64,000 nucleotides of DNA from NCBI GenBank assembly GCA_001698425.1, contig MBRE01000057.1, forward strand, positions 1-64,000. Reading direction: 5' to 3'. The notes under the pieces were generated by a model that was not told where the DNA came from, ran no database searches, and saw only the letters and a list, made by a program, of their open reading frames with translations. The position numbers and the translations under genes were made by a program. Positions 19,648-28,900 of this stretch are shown here, in pieces. The DNA is from Oscillatoriales cyanobacterium USR001 (GTDB lineage: Bacteria; Cyanobacteriota; Cyanobacteriia; Cyanobacteriales; Microcoleaceae). Numbering within the stretch: the stretch's first letter is position 1; the number at the start of each line of letters is the position of its first letter.

Positions 19648-21429
19648 TTACAAGACTGGCTGGAATCGTTTAAACCCTAACTTGCCTAACAGCACAAACC
19701 AAGGTTTAACGAACAATAAAAGGCTGATATCGCGGGCTACACGCTCGATCGGATAAGGAGGTAAATCCCCTACTACTTTCATTGCTGCTTCCCAATTTGG
19801 GCTATCGCCATGCAGTCGATATTGGAAAGATGCAAAGGGACCAAACAGTACAGCAAATAACAGTTTGGGATGACCTAATAACTTCAAAAGATTAGGGCGA
19901 CAGCCTACATATCCTGCTAACTCATTCAGATAAAGTTGATAGTCAACTGTAGCTGTGATATAAAGGCGTTGAGCATAGCCTTTTCGCAATGAAGAATGAT
20001 ATTCACCATCTGAAGCAGCAGTTCTTTTCATCTCTTCAGCATCAGGTAAAGTCACTTCACCTGCCAATACGCGGGCAAACCATCGCGCTTGCATTTCAGT
20101 TAGCGGTGGTAATGCGCCAATATTGGGACGGGCAAAACCGATGAATGCTAAAGTGGATTCACCAGGGATAAATACGTGCTTGTAAAGATGCCGATTATCC
20201 ATTTCCTCTTCTTTTAGGAAGGGTAAAATAGCTTGATAACCGGTACACATCACCACAGTATCAATGTCTTTTTTCGTGCCGTCTTCAAATTCGACTTCTG
20301 TGCCGCCATTGTAGCGAGAAATACCAGGAACTACTTTCACTTTTCCGGCCACAATATCTTTCAGAAAATCGGAACTCTTGGTAAAGGTTTGAGCGTTATG
20401 AATTGCTCCCGAATGCCACTCAAAGGTACTCATTAACCGCCAATATTTGTCTTCGGCTTCTGCTTCGTTTTTAGCTGGTTCTTTACAAAGTTCGGCACAA
20501 GCTTTACTCAGTTCAATTCCTGAAGCATCACCATGACGTTTTTGCGGTTGAAACAGCGCAGCCCACATTTTCCAATCGAATAGGCTAAGAATAAAATCAA
20601 TGGCACTTTGAAATGTGACGGGCAAAGTTATCAACCAAACTGGCAAACCTAAGAGGGTAAAAAAGGTTCTAAAAGCTGAATATTGGCGGGCGGGAAATCC
20701 AGGATAACAACCGAGTTGATAGTCATGGAGAAACTCGCGGGGTAGCCATACTTTTGCTCGCGTGCTATCAAAATCTGCGGGCATTTCAGGAGCAGCCCAA
20801 CGAGGAGTAACAACTACACCTCTTCTCATGGATAGATAAACTTCATCGGCAAAGCCAGTGAGATAGTGGGCAAAATCGGCTCCACTTTCCCCAATTCCCA
20901 TGACTACTGCCCGCTTACCTTTGATATCTTCACCGCTTTTCAATAAGCCAGAGTGAGTCTGTAAACCGGTGTAATTTTCTTTGCCCGGAATTTCTGGGAT
21001 GAGTGGGATATGATGTATTCCCGAACTAACTACAACTGCTTCTTTAATTTCAGTATAGGTTTCATTTCCGTTACGCACGGTGATTTCCCAGCCATTACCA
21101 CTTTTCTTCAGGCTCAATACCTCGCGATTGTACTTAATCAGTGGTAAAATATTATGTTTTTCGGCGTAACGCTTCAGATATTTGAGGTAATCTGTGTGAT
21201 GGGGAAAATGGGGGACTTCCTTATCAAAGGGAAAGTCAGAAAATTGTAAATAGGTTTTCGATGAGGTAGCGGTTGTAGCACTAGAAACCCCAGTGGCATC
21301 TTTACTGAAGTACCAGAGTCCTCCTAAACCATCTCTTTTTTCAAGCAGTTCGACCTCAAAGCCTTTTTCTAGTAAATGTTTCGCAGCGGTAAGCCCTGCT
21401 GCTCCTGCTCCAATTACACAAACCTGCAT
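19648..21429 (-). CDS. Flavin-containing monooxygenase, paralogue 1
   Basis: A 593-residue FAD/NADPH-dependent oxygenase of the FMO family. The FAD-binding GAGAAG (residues 7-12, VIGAGAAGLTAAKHLLEKG), the FMO-like fingerprint YTGLQTHSG and the NADPH-binding GIGESGAD are visible, followed by CTGYQAILPFL. Such enzymes oxygenate soft nucleophiles (N or S). The substrate is unknown. A neighbouring paralogue at 21748-23529 has the same length and aligns end to end. Both lie beside the sulfatase/NRPS region, but a shared pathway is only inference. Confidence 0.88.
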   Translation of the reverse strand: MQVCVIGAGAAGLTAAKHLLEKGFEVELLEKRDGLGGLWYFSKDATGVSSATTATSSKTYLQFSDFPFDKEVPHFPHHTDYLKYLKRYAEKHNILPLIKYNREVLSLKKSGNGWEITVRNGNETYTEIKEAVVVSSGIHHIPLIPEIPGKENYTGLQTHSGLLKSGEDIKGKRAVVMGIGESGADFAHYLTGFADEVYLSMRRGVVVTPRWAAPEMPADFDSTRAKVWLPREFLHDYQLGCYPGFPARQYSAFRTFFTLLGLPVWLITLPVTFQSAIDFILSLFDWKMWAALFQPQKRHGDASGIELSKACAELCKEPAKNEAEAEDKYWRLMSTFEWHSGAIHNAQTFTKSSDFLKDIVAGKVKVVPGISRYNGGTEVEFEDGTKKDIDTVVMCTGYQAILPFLKEEEMDNRHLYKHVFIPGESTLAFIGFARPNIGALPPLTEMQARWFARVLAGEVTLPDAEEMKRTAASDGEYHSSLRKGYAQRLYITATVDYQLYLNELAGYVGCRPNLLKLLGHPKLLFAVLFGPFASFQYRLHGDSPNWEAAMKVVGDLPPYPIERVARDISLLLFVKPWFVLLGKLGFKRFQPVL

Positions 21430-21747
21430 GAATTATTCTCCACAAATGGTTATTCGATTATTAACACTCTTTGGCTAAGAAGATGAAGATTCTTAATGTT
21501 TTCCTAAGAAAATCTTAAGAATTTATCTTCAACAATTTATCTTCAACCATGATAGTTAGCGGATTTCTGGTTTGAGAGTGTTGACTCAAACCAGTTGTTA
21601 CCCTAACTTTGACTCAGAAATGCCCTTGTTGTCTAAATTCCCACTTAATGGTGTAGTCAATGTCTCCTCTACCAAACAAAGATAATGACAAAAATGGAAA
21701 ATGTCAATAGTAATGATTGAGGAATTGACTAAAATACTTAACTGAGA
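21430..21747. other. 318-bp region between the two monooxygenase genes
   Basis: It contains a perfect 10-bp inverted repeat CTGGTTTGAG/CTCAAACCAG (21567-21594, 8-nt loop), which could be a terminator of the upstream gene or an operator of paralogue 1. Nothing else is recognised. Confidence 0.5.
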
Positions 21748-23529
21748 TTACAAGATTGGCTCAAATCTTTTAAAGCCTAACTTACTCAGTAAGATAAACC
21801 AAGGTTTGACTAAGAATAAGAGGCTGATGTCTCTGGTTACACGGTCTGTAGGATAAGGAGGAAGATTGGATACTACCTGCATTGCTACTTCTAAATTTGC
21901 ACCATCTCCATTTAGTCGATATTGATAAGATGCAAAGGGTCCGAAGAGAACAGCAAATAACAGTTTGGGTCGTCCCAATAATTTTAATATATTAGGACGA
22001 CAACCAATTAAACCACCCAATTCATTCATGTACATTTGATAGTCTACGGCGGCGGAGAGAATTGTGCGTTTGGCATAGGCTTTCTTTTTCTCAGCAGCTT
22101 TTTTGCCATCCATTTCGGCAATTTTTTTCATTTCTTCAGCATTGGGTAAGCTAAGTTCACCTGCTAATACCCGTGCAAACCATCGCGATTGCATTTCAGT
22201 GACGGGGGGTAGTGCTCCTACATTGGGACGGGCAAAGCCGATAAATGCTAGGGTGGATTCGCCGGGTATAAATACGTGCTTATAGAGGTTGCTATTGTCA
22301 ATTTCCTGTTCTTGTAAGAAAGGAAGTACGGCTTGATAACCGGTACACATGATTACTGCATCTATTTCCCGTTTTGAGCCATCTTCAAATTCTATTTCTA
22401 AACCACCATTATACTTAGAAATTCCGGGAACTACTGTAACTTTTTGGGCGACAATATCTCGGAGAAAATCGGCACTTTTGGTGAATGATTGAGAGTTGAA
22501 CATGGCTCCCGAATGCCAGGCAAAGATAGCTGTTAATTTCCAAAATCTGTTTTCTGCTTCTTCCTGGTTGGGAGGTGCATCTTTGCAGATTTCGGCGCAA
22601 GCTTTACTTAGTTCAATTCCTGATGGACTACCATGACGTTGCTGCTTTTGGAATAGTGCAACCCACATTTTCCAGTCAAACAAGCTTTTAATGAAGTCAA
22701 AAGCATTGTTGAATGAAAAGGGTAAACTTGCTAACCAAACAGGTAAACTTAATAGGGTAAAAAATGTTCTGAAAGCTGAATATTGACGTTCGGGGAATCC
22801 GGGATAGCAGCCAGTATTATAGTCGTGGATAAATTCTCTAGGAAGCCATCCTTTGGCGCGGGTGCTATCGAAATCGGCGGGGATTTTATCGGATACCCAA
22901 CGCGGTAAGACGACTGCTCCTCGGCGGACTGAAAGATAAACTTCACTGGCAAAAGAAGTGAGATAATGGGCAAAATCTGCGCCGCTTTCTCCTAGTCCAA
23001 TTACTACTACTCGTTTGCCTTGTAATTCGTCACCGGTTTTTACTAAGCCTGAGTGAGCTTCTAATCCTTGATAGTTTTCTTTGCCGGGAATTTGGGGAAT
23101 TAAGGGAATGTGATGTAATCCTGAACTGACGACAACGGCATCTTTAGTTTCAGTATAGGTTTCATTGCCATGACGTACTGTGATTTCCCATTTTTGTCCA
23201 TTTTTTCGCAGATTAATTACCTCGCGATCGAATTTAATTAGAGGTGTAATTTTATGTTTTTCTGCGTAACTTTTCAGATATTTGATGTAATCTGTGTGAT
23301 GGGGAAAATGGGGAATTTCTGGACTGAAGGGAAAGTCAGAAAATTGTAAATAAGTTTTGGAAGAGGTGGCAATTGTATCTTGAGTAACTCCCGTACTATC
23401 TTTGCTAAAATACCAGAGTCCGCCTAGCCCATCTCTTTTTTCCAGCAGTTCAACTTCAAAACCTTTCTCTAATAAATGTTTGGCAGCAGTGATGCCTGCG
23501 GCTCCTGCTCCAATAATACAAACCTGCAT
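21748..23529 (-). CDS. Flavin-containing monooxygenase, paralogue 2
   Basis: A 593-residue close paralogue of the 19648-21429 gene, colinear over its whole length (MQVCIIGAGAAGITAAKHLLEKG; GLGESGADFAHYL; CTGYQAVLPFL; end GFKRFEPIL). The FAD GAGAAG, the FMO-like motif YQGLEAHSG and the NADPH motif GLGESG are intact, so both copies look functional. Differences cluster in the region near residues 470-500 (MDGKKAAEKKKAYAK versus SDGEYHSSLRKGYAQ). The tandem arrangement indicates local duplication followed by divergence. Confidence 0.88.
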   Translation of the reverse strand: MQVCIIGAGAAGITAAKHLLEKGFEVELLEKRDGLGGLWYFSKDSTGVTQDTIATSSKTYLQFSDFPFSPEIPHFPHHTDYIKYLKSYAEKHKITPLIKFDREVINLRKNGQKWEITVRHGNETYTETKDAVVVSSGLHHIPLIPQIPGKENYQGLEAHSGLVKTGDELQGKRVVVIGLGESGADFAHYLTSFASEVYLSVRRGAVVLPRWVSDKIPADFDSTRAKGWLPREFIHDYNTGCYPGFPERQYSAFRTFFTLLSLPVWLASLPFSFNNAFDFIKSLFDWKMWVALFQKQQRHGSPSGIELSKACAEICKDAPPNQEEAENRFWKLTAIFAWHSGAMFNSQSFTKSADFLRDIVAQKVTVVPGISKYNGGLEIEFEDGSKREIDAVIMCTGYQAVLPFLQEQEIDNSNLYKHVFIPGESTLAFIGFARPNVGALPPVTEMQSRWFARVLAGELSLPNAEEMKKIAEMDGKKAAEKKKAYAKRTILSAAVDYQMYMNELGGLIGCRPNILKLLGRPKLLFAVLFGPFASYQYRLNGDGANLEVAMQVVSNLPPYPTDRVTRDISLLFLVKPWFILLSKLGFKRFEPIL

Positions 23530-24042
23530 AAAGCCCTTTCTCCTTGTGTTTCTTTGGAGTGTGTTATTCGTTGTTATTCGTTAAAACAAATTGACATTGC
23601 ATCCCTTGAGGGAACGCTACAGCTAAAGGATATACTACCAAAGTACGATCGTCAAGATTTGTCAATAAATTTTGAGTTAGATATGAGGCTTGTTCGCGAT
23701 CGCATCATCTCCACCTAGAATATCTGGCTACACTATCTCATCGTGCGTAGCAGTAGAGCTAGGTTTAATTAGCTCTTAGTAGTTCAGTAGTATAGATAGC
23801 AAATATTAACACCTTTATCCTGAGTCGATCGGGCAGTCACAAATCTTAACAAATCTTGACCTAGCGGCTGAGGTGATGATATAGTAACATCTGGCTATCT
23901 TAAAGATAAATAAAGGTTTTTGTTGTGGTTATCAATGAGCATACTCAAGCTATAATCACACTCAAACCATATCTCACACCCCTCCAGCCTAGAAGACTGG
24001 GAAAAAGTTAAGTACCTCTCCACACAAACGTAAATTCAGCCA
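23530..24042. other. Divergent intergenic region, monooxygenase 2 / arylsulfatase
   Basis: 513 bp with the start regions of two divergent genes. Apart from the candidate promoter at 23856-23885 I see no further ordered element. A plus-strand frame overlapping 23476-23718 is a shadow with no family traits. Confidence 0.5.
23856..23885 (+). promoter_or_regulatory. Candidate sigma70-type promoter of the arylsulfatase gene
   Basis: TTGACC (23856-23861), an 18-bp spacer, then TATAGT (23880-23885). It leaves a leader of about 150 nt. Assigned by eye only. Confidence 0.35.
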
Positions 24043-25725
24043 ATGAACCGAAAATTCAAACAACTTGTTTTTGTCGCAACTTGCACAGCAATTGCCTTAA
24101 TCGGATTCTCAACTTGGAAAAAAAGTGAAGAAGCCGTAGCCGCTAATGGCAAAAAGCCGAACGTTGTACTCATAGTAATCGACGATTTGGGATATTCAGA
24201 TTTAACTATGTATGGAGGTGAAGTTCCTACCCCAAACATAGAATCTCTTGCCAAGTCGGGAACTATGTTTACCAACTTCCACGTTGCACCAACTTGTTCT
24301 CCTAGCCGTTCGATGTTGCTCACTGGAGTAGACAATCATAGAAACGGGTTAGGCACAATGGCAGAATTACTCACTCCGGCCCAAGAAGGTAAGCCCGGTT
24401 ATGAGGGTGTGCTGAATAACCGAGTAATTCCCATATCTGAACTGTTAAAAAATGCAGGCTACAATACCTATATGGCGGGTAAGTGGCATTTAGGCCACAA
24501 GGATGGTCAACGCCCAGCATTTAGAGGTTTTAATAACTCCTTTGCCTTAATTCAAGGTGGCGGTAGTCACTTTAACATGATTGGGGAAACTCTGGAAGAG
24601 AAAGTGTCGATGTACTTTGATAATGACCAGCCTTTGAAAAGTATGCCGCCGAATTTTTACTCTTCCCAGTATTATACCGACACGATGATCAAGTATATCG
24701 ATCAGAATCGTGCCAACGGAAAACCATTCTTTGCCTATTCTTCCTACACCGCAGTCCACGTACCTTTAATGGTTCCTGACAAATACATTAACAAGTATTT
24801 GGGTAAATATGACATGGGGTGGGATAAGTTGCGGGAACAACGGTTTAATCGTCAGAAGCAATTGGGGATAATTCCCGATTATCTAACATTACCTCCCCGT
24901 TGGCCAATGGTTCCGGCTTGGGATAGTTTGTCTGCCGAAGAGAAGAAAAGAAACTCGAAAATTAAGGCCATCTATGCTGGAATGCTTGACTGTGTAGATG
25001 AGAATATTGGCAGACTGATTAAGCACTTAAAAGATATCGGAGAATACGACAATACCCTTTTTGTTCTGATTTCTGATAATGGAGCTTCTGGTCTGGATTT
25101 TGTCAAGGATGACAGAGAAAATTACGAGAAATGGTTTAAAGAAGTAGGCATTGACACTAGCTATGAAAACATGGGTAGAGTTAATAGCTACGTTACTTTA
25201 GGTTTGAACTGGGCGCAAGTGTCAACGACACCTTTAAAATGGAGTAAGACGAAACAAGCTGAAGGCGGTACTCGCGTACCGGCCATTATCTCCTATCCTC
25301 GCGGTGGCGTTAAGTCAGGAGTGAAAACTGATGCTTTTGCTCATCAACTGAACCTCGTACCTACTATCCTCAATTACACAGGAGTAAAACATCCGGGAAC
25401 TACTTATCAAGGCCGTCAGGTTTTTGCACCAGAAAAACCGTCTTTAGCTCCTCTTTTAGAAGGGAAAGCTACTTATGTGTTTGACCAAAATACTCCCATT
25501 GGTCAAGAGGTTTTTGGGAACACAAATGATGCGATGGTTTTGGGAGATTGGAAGATTCTCAGACTAACTCCTCCTTGGGGAGATAATAAGTGGGCGTTAT
25601 ATAATCTGCGGATAGATCCCAGGGAAATAAATGATTTGTCTCAAATGTATCCAGAGCAGTTGAAGAAAATGGTTGGTATGTATGAGAAGTACAAAAAAGA
25701 TAATGGATTTGTCCCGGCAAAATAA
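24043..25725 (+). CDS. Arylsulfatase (type I, formylglycine-dependent)
   Basis: A 560-residue sulfatase with an N-terminal hydrophobic export signal or anchor (about residues 7-24), so probably periplasmic. The sulfatase signature C-S-P-S-R is at C85-R89 (APTCSPSRSMLLTG). C85 would be converted to formylglycine. Metal ligands D47/D48 (VIDDLGYSD) and the SDNG motif near residue 345, plus AGKWHLG, are present. It removes sulfate from organic sulfate esters. It is convergent with the NRPS operon, which encodes a sulfotransferase, so the two could add and remove sulfate on one compound, or this could simply scavenge sulfate. Confidence 0.93.
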   Translation: MNRKFKQLVFVATCTAIALIGFSTWKKSEEAVAANGKKPNVVLIVIDDLGYSDLTMYGGEVPTPNIESLAKSGTMFTNFHVAPTCSPSRSMLLTGVDNHRNGLGTMAELLTPAQEGKPGYEGVLNNRVIPISELLKNAGYNTYMAGKWHLGHKDGQRPAFRGFNNSFALIQGGGSHFNMIGETLEEKVSMYFDNDQPLKSMPPNFYSSQYYTDTMIKYIDQNRANGKPFFAYSSYTAVHVPLMVPDKYINKYLGKYDMGWDKLREQRFNRQKQLGIIPDYLTLPPRWPMVPAWDSLSAEEKKRNSKIKAIYAGMLDCVDENIGRLIKHLKDIGEYDNTLFVLISDNGASGLDFVKDDRENYEKWFKEVGIDTSYENMGRVNSYVTLGLNWAQVSTTPLKWSKTKQAEGGTRVPAIISYPRGGVKSGVKTDAFAHQLNLVPTILNYTGVKHPGTTYQGRQVFAPEKPSLAPLLEGKATYVFDQNTPIGQEVFGNTNDAMVLGDWKILRLTPPWGDNKWALYNLRIDPREINDLSQMYPEQLKKMVGMYEKYKKDNGFVPAK

Positions 25726-25747
25726 TCGGGAAATCTAGTTATCTTAA

Positions 25748-25788
25748 AAATTGGGATATGTCTAATTGAGATATATCCCAATTTTTTT
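25748..25788 (+). terminator. Intrinsic terminator of the arylsulfatase gene
   Basis: 12-bp perfect stem AAATTGGGATAT/ATATCCCAATTT (25748-25759 with 25773-25784) followed by T residues, 22 bp past the stop. Confidence 0.8.
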
Positions 25789-25808
25789 AGCTTTTTTTGG
25801 GTTAAACA

Positions 25809-25922
25809 AGCTTGATTCTTGGTGTCTTGGTGTCTTCGTGGTTTCCCTTAAGTTTTTGAGGTAAAAGCTTGATTCTTGGTGTCTTGGTGTCTTCGTGGTT
25901 TCCCTTAAGTTTTTGAGGTAAA
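25809..25922. repeat. 57-bp tandem direct repeat, two copies
   Basis: Units begin at 25809 and 25866 (AGCTTGATTCTTGGTGTC...). The following 25921-25965 carries an inverted form (CACGAAGACACCAAGACACG), so the block can also fold into a hairpin. It lies between the convergent arylsulfatase and NRPS ends. Confidence 0.85.
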
Positions 25923-25971
25923 CACGAAGACACCAAGACACGAAGGGTTTTTTACTTGGTGTCTTTGTTCC

Positions 25972-28900
25972 TTAAGGAGTTGGGACTGGCTGACTTAAAT
26001 GCACAATCAAATCGTCAAGAGTTTGGTTAGGATTGGTGACAATTGCTTCTAGCAAAATTTCCAGATGTTCCACTATTTGTTGAATAGTAGTAACTTCAAA
26101 CAACTCTGTACTATATACCAATAAACCCCCAATACCATCCTGGGTTTCTTGCAATTCCAGGGATAAATCGCGAATTGCTTCGCCATTATCCACTTCAGTC
26201 CAACTCATGCTCCACTGATTGTAGTGTTCTACATCGGCGGGTTCAAGTACAAAAACGGCTTGGAAAGCGCGATCGGCACCAGCAAATATGTTAGGCTTGA
26301 GTTCAGTCATTAGCTTGAAAAATGGCAAGTCTTGATGACTATAAGCTCCTAAAGTGACTTTTCTCACCCGTTGTAATAGGGTTTTAAAAGTAGGGTTGCC
26401 GGTGAAATCGGTGCGTAATAATAAGGTGTTGACAAAACAGCCTAATAATCCTTGAAATTCTTGGCGGTTAACGTCGGCGGTGAAACTAGCTACTAAAATG
26501 TTTTCCTGACGGCTGTAGTTGTAAAGTACGGCTTGATAAGCAGTTAGTAGGGTCATAAACAAGGTGACACCTTCTTTACGTGAAAGAGCCTTAAGTTTAT
26601 CTGTCAAACGTTTAGAAAAGTTGACATATTGTCTGGCACTTTTGAAGGTTCTGGTTTCTTGTCGCGGATGGTCAATTGGTAGTTTTAGGGGTTCAACTCC
26701 TGTTAGTTCCCCTTGCCAGTAATCTAATAGTGATTTGAGGAAATCTCCTTGTAGTAATTCCTGTTGCCAAGCACTATAGTCTAAATACTGAAATGCCATT
26801 TCAGGTAGTGGGGAAGGTTGATTATTAGAGAAGGCTTCGTATACAGCCATCAATTCTTTGAGAAAGACTGTATAGATGGTAAAACCGTCGCTAATGATGT
26901 GATGCAAATTCAGGAATAAACGGTAATCATCCTCTGCTAATTGCATTAGCGTCCCTCGCAGCATTGGGAGACAAGTTAAGTCAAAAGGTTGTCTGGCTTC
27001 TAATGTTGCTAATCGTAAGGCTTCTGTTTCTCGTTCTGTTTGAGGTAGGTTTTGTAGGTCTATAATTGGTATTTTTAAGGTCAAAGTTGGGTGAATTATT
27101 TGGCAGACTTTGCCATCTACAACGGTGAAGGTGGTACGCCAAATTTCGTGACGATTAATCAATTCATTGATGCTCTGTTCTAAGGCTTCTACATTCAATG
27201 CGCCTTTGAAATGTACGGTTACGGGAATGTTTAATTGAGGTGATTGGGGAGATAGTTGGAACCGGGACCACATCATTTGTTGAGGGAATGAAGCGGGTAG
27301 GTTTCCAGAGCGGGACACCCGTTCGACTGGTGGTATTTGTAAGCCTTCTGCTCCCATTTTTAGGCTTTCAATGGTTTGAGCTAAACCGGCAACGGTAGGG
27401 GCTTCAAATAGGGCAAATAGGGCTATTTCTACTTGGAATGCTTCACGCACTCGCCCAATTAATTGAATGGCTAATAATGAGTGTCCGCCTAATTGGAAGA
27501 AGTTGTCATAAATGCCAACTCGTTCGACTCCTAATACTTCTGCCCACATTGCAGCTAATACTTGTTCTATGGGTGTGCGGGGGGGGACATAAGCTTCTTT
27601 TAAATCGAGTTGATTTTGATCGGGTGCGGGTAAGGCTTTGCGATCGACTTTACCATTAGGAGTTAGGGGTAAAGTATCGAGCATGACGATCGCACTGGGA
27701 ACCATATAATCGGGTAGTTGTTCCTCTAAGTAGGTACGAATTTCTGCGATTACTTGACGGGTAAATTTCTCCTGTAATGGGCGACTGGTATAATCACTCC
27801 AAGCTTTCGATTGATGTTCAGAATCAACATCTGCCCATAGCTGGAATAAAGGTGTTTCTGTGGCTGATTTTTTCTGCAATACTACATCGTAATAGCCGTT
27901 AATATTGGGACGATACCAACTGATTTCTACCTGATAAGGTAAGTCATTGCTAAGATTCCATAGGTCTTGAGGATCGATGCCCGGATCTTTAAGTAACTCG
28001 GATAAAATTCCTCGCCATTCGCCTACGGTTTCTGGCCCGTCATTACTAGCCAACCAATCTATGGTTTTAAATTCGGTAAATACCCGTGCATTTGGCACGC
28101 ATTTTAGTCCTACTAATTCTGGTTGGCTATCTGTTAGTAATTGGCGGACTTTGGCGATGGTTAATTGTTGTTCTTGCCAGTCTAACCACTGAATTTCTTT
28201 AGTAGCTGGAACTTCGCCGCCTACTTGGATGGTAGCATCATAACGGAAGCGGGTTAACTCGTTATGGGCATGGCCGGGTCTGGGATGTAATTTGACGTGG
28301 GTAATGCGAGGGAAATGTCGTTTTAAGGCAATATAAAAGGCTGGATCGATGACTAATTCTTCTTCGCCGGCCATGCGTTGTTGGACGCGCTGACGTAACT
28401 GGGTTTTTGATAGGGAATCGGGGGATTGAAAGAGGGCTACGGAGGTTTGATAAGCCTCTAATAAGGGTAAGCTACGGCCATCACCTACGAAAATATGACC
28501 GCCTTCGCTAACTGAATTTATTGCACCTTCAAAGAAGCGTAATAAGTAGTCAATGCTGGGAAAATGTTGGGCTACGCCGTTGAGAATTACTGTGTCAAAA
28601 CTACCGGGGGCGATGCCTTCAAAGTTATCGGCGGTGCGGTGGGCGAGTTTAACTTGAGGTAATTTGGGTTCTAGGGTTTCTAATTGTTTTTCTAGGTAAA
28701 CAATTACCTCTTTGGAGAAGTCTGTGCCAAAATATTCGGTACATTCGGGGGCGATCGCAAACATCAATAACCCCGTACCACAACCTACTTCTAAGACTCG
28801 TTTGGGTTGCAGGTTTCTTAAACGTTCTAAAACGTTGCCCACCCATTCCCGCATTTGTTCTTCGGGAATTGGTTTACCTGTGTAACTACTATTCCAACCG

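Noticed and set aside
23476..23718. 80-codon plus-strand frame at the monooxygenase 2 start
   Set aside because: Its first part is antisense to the monooxygenase N-terminus and the remainder has no support.
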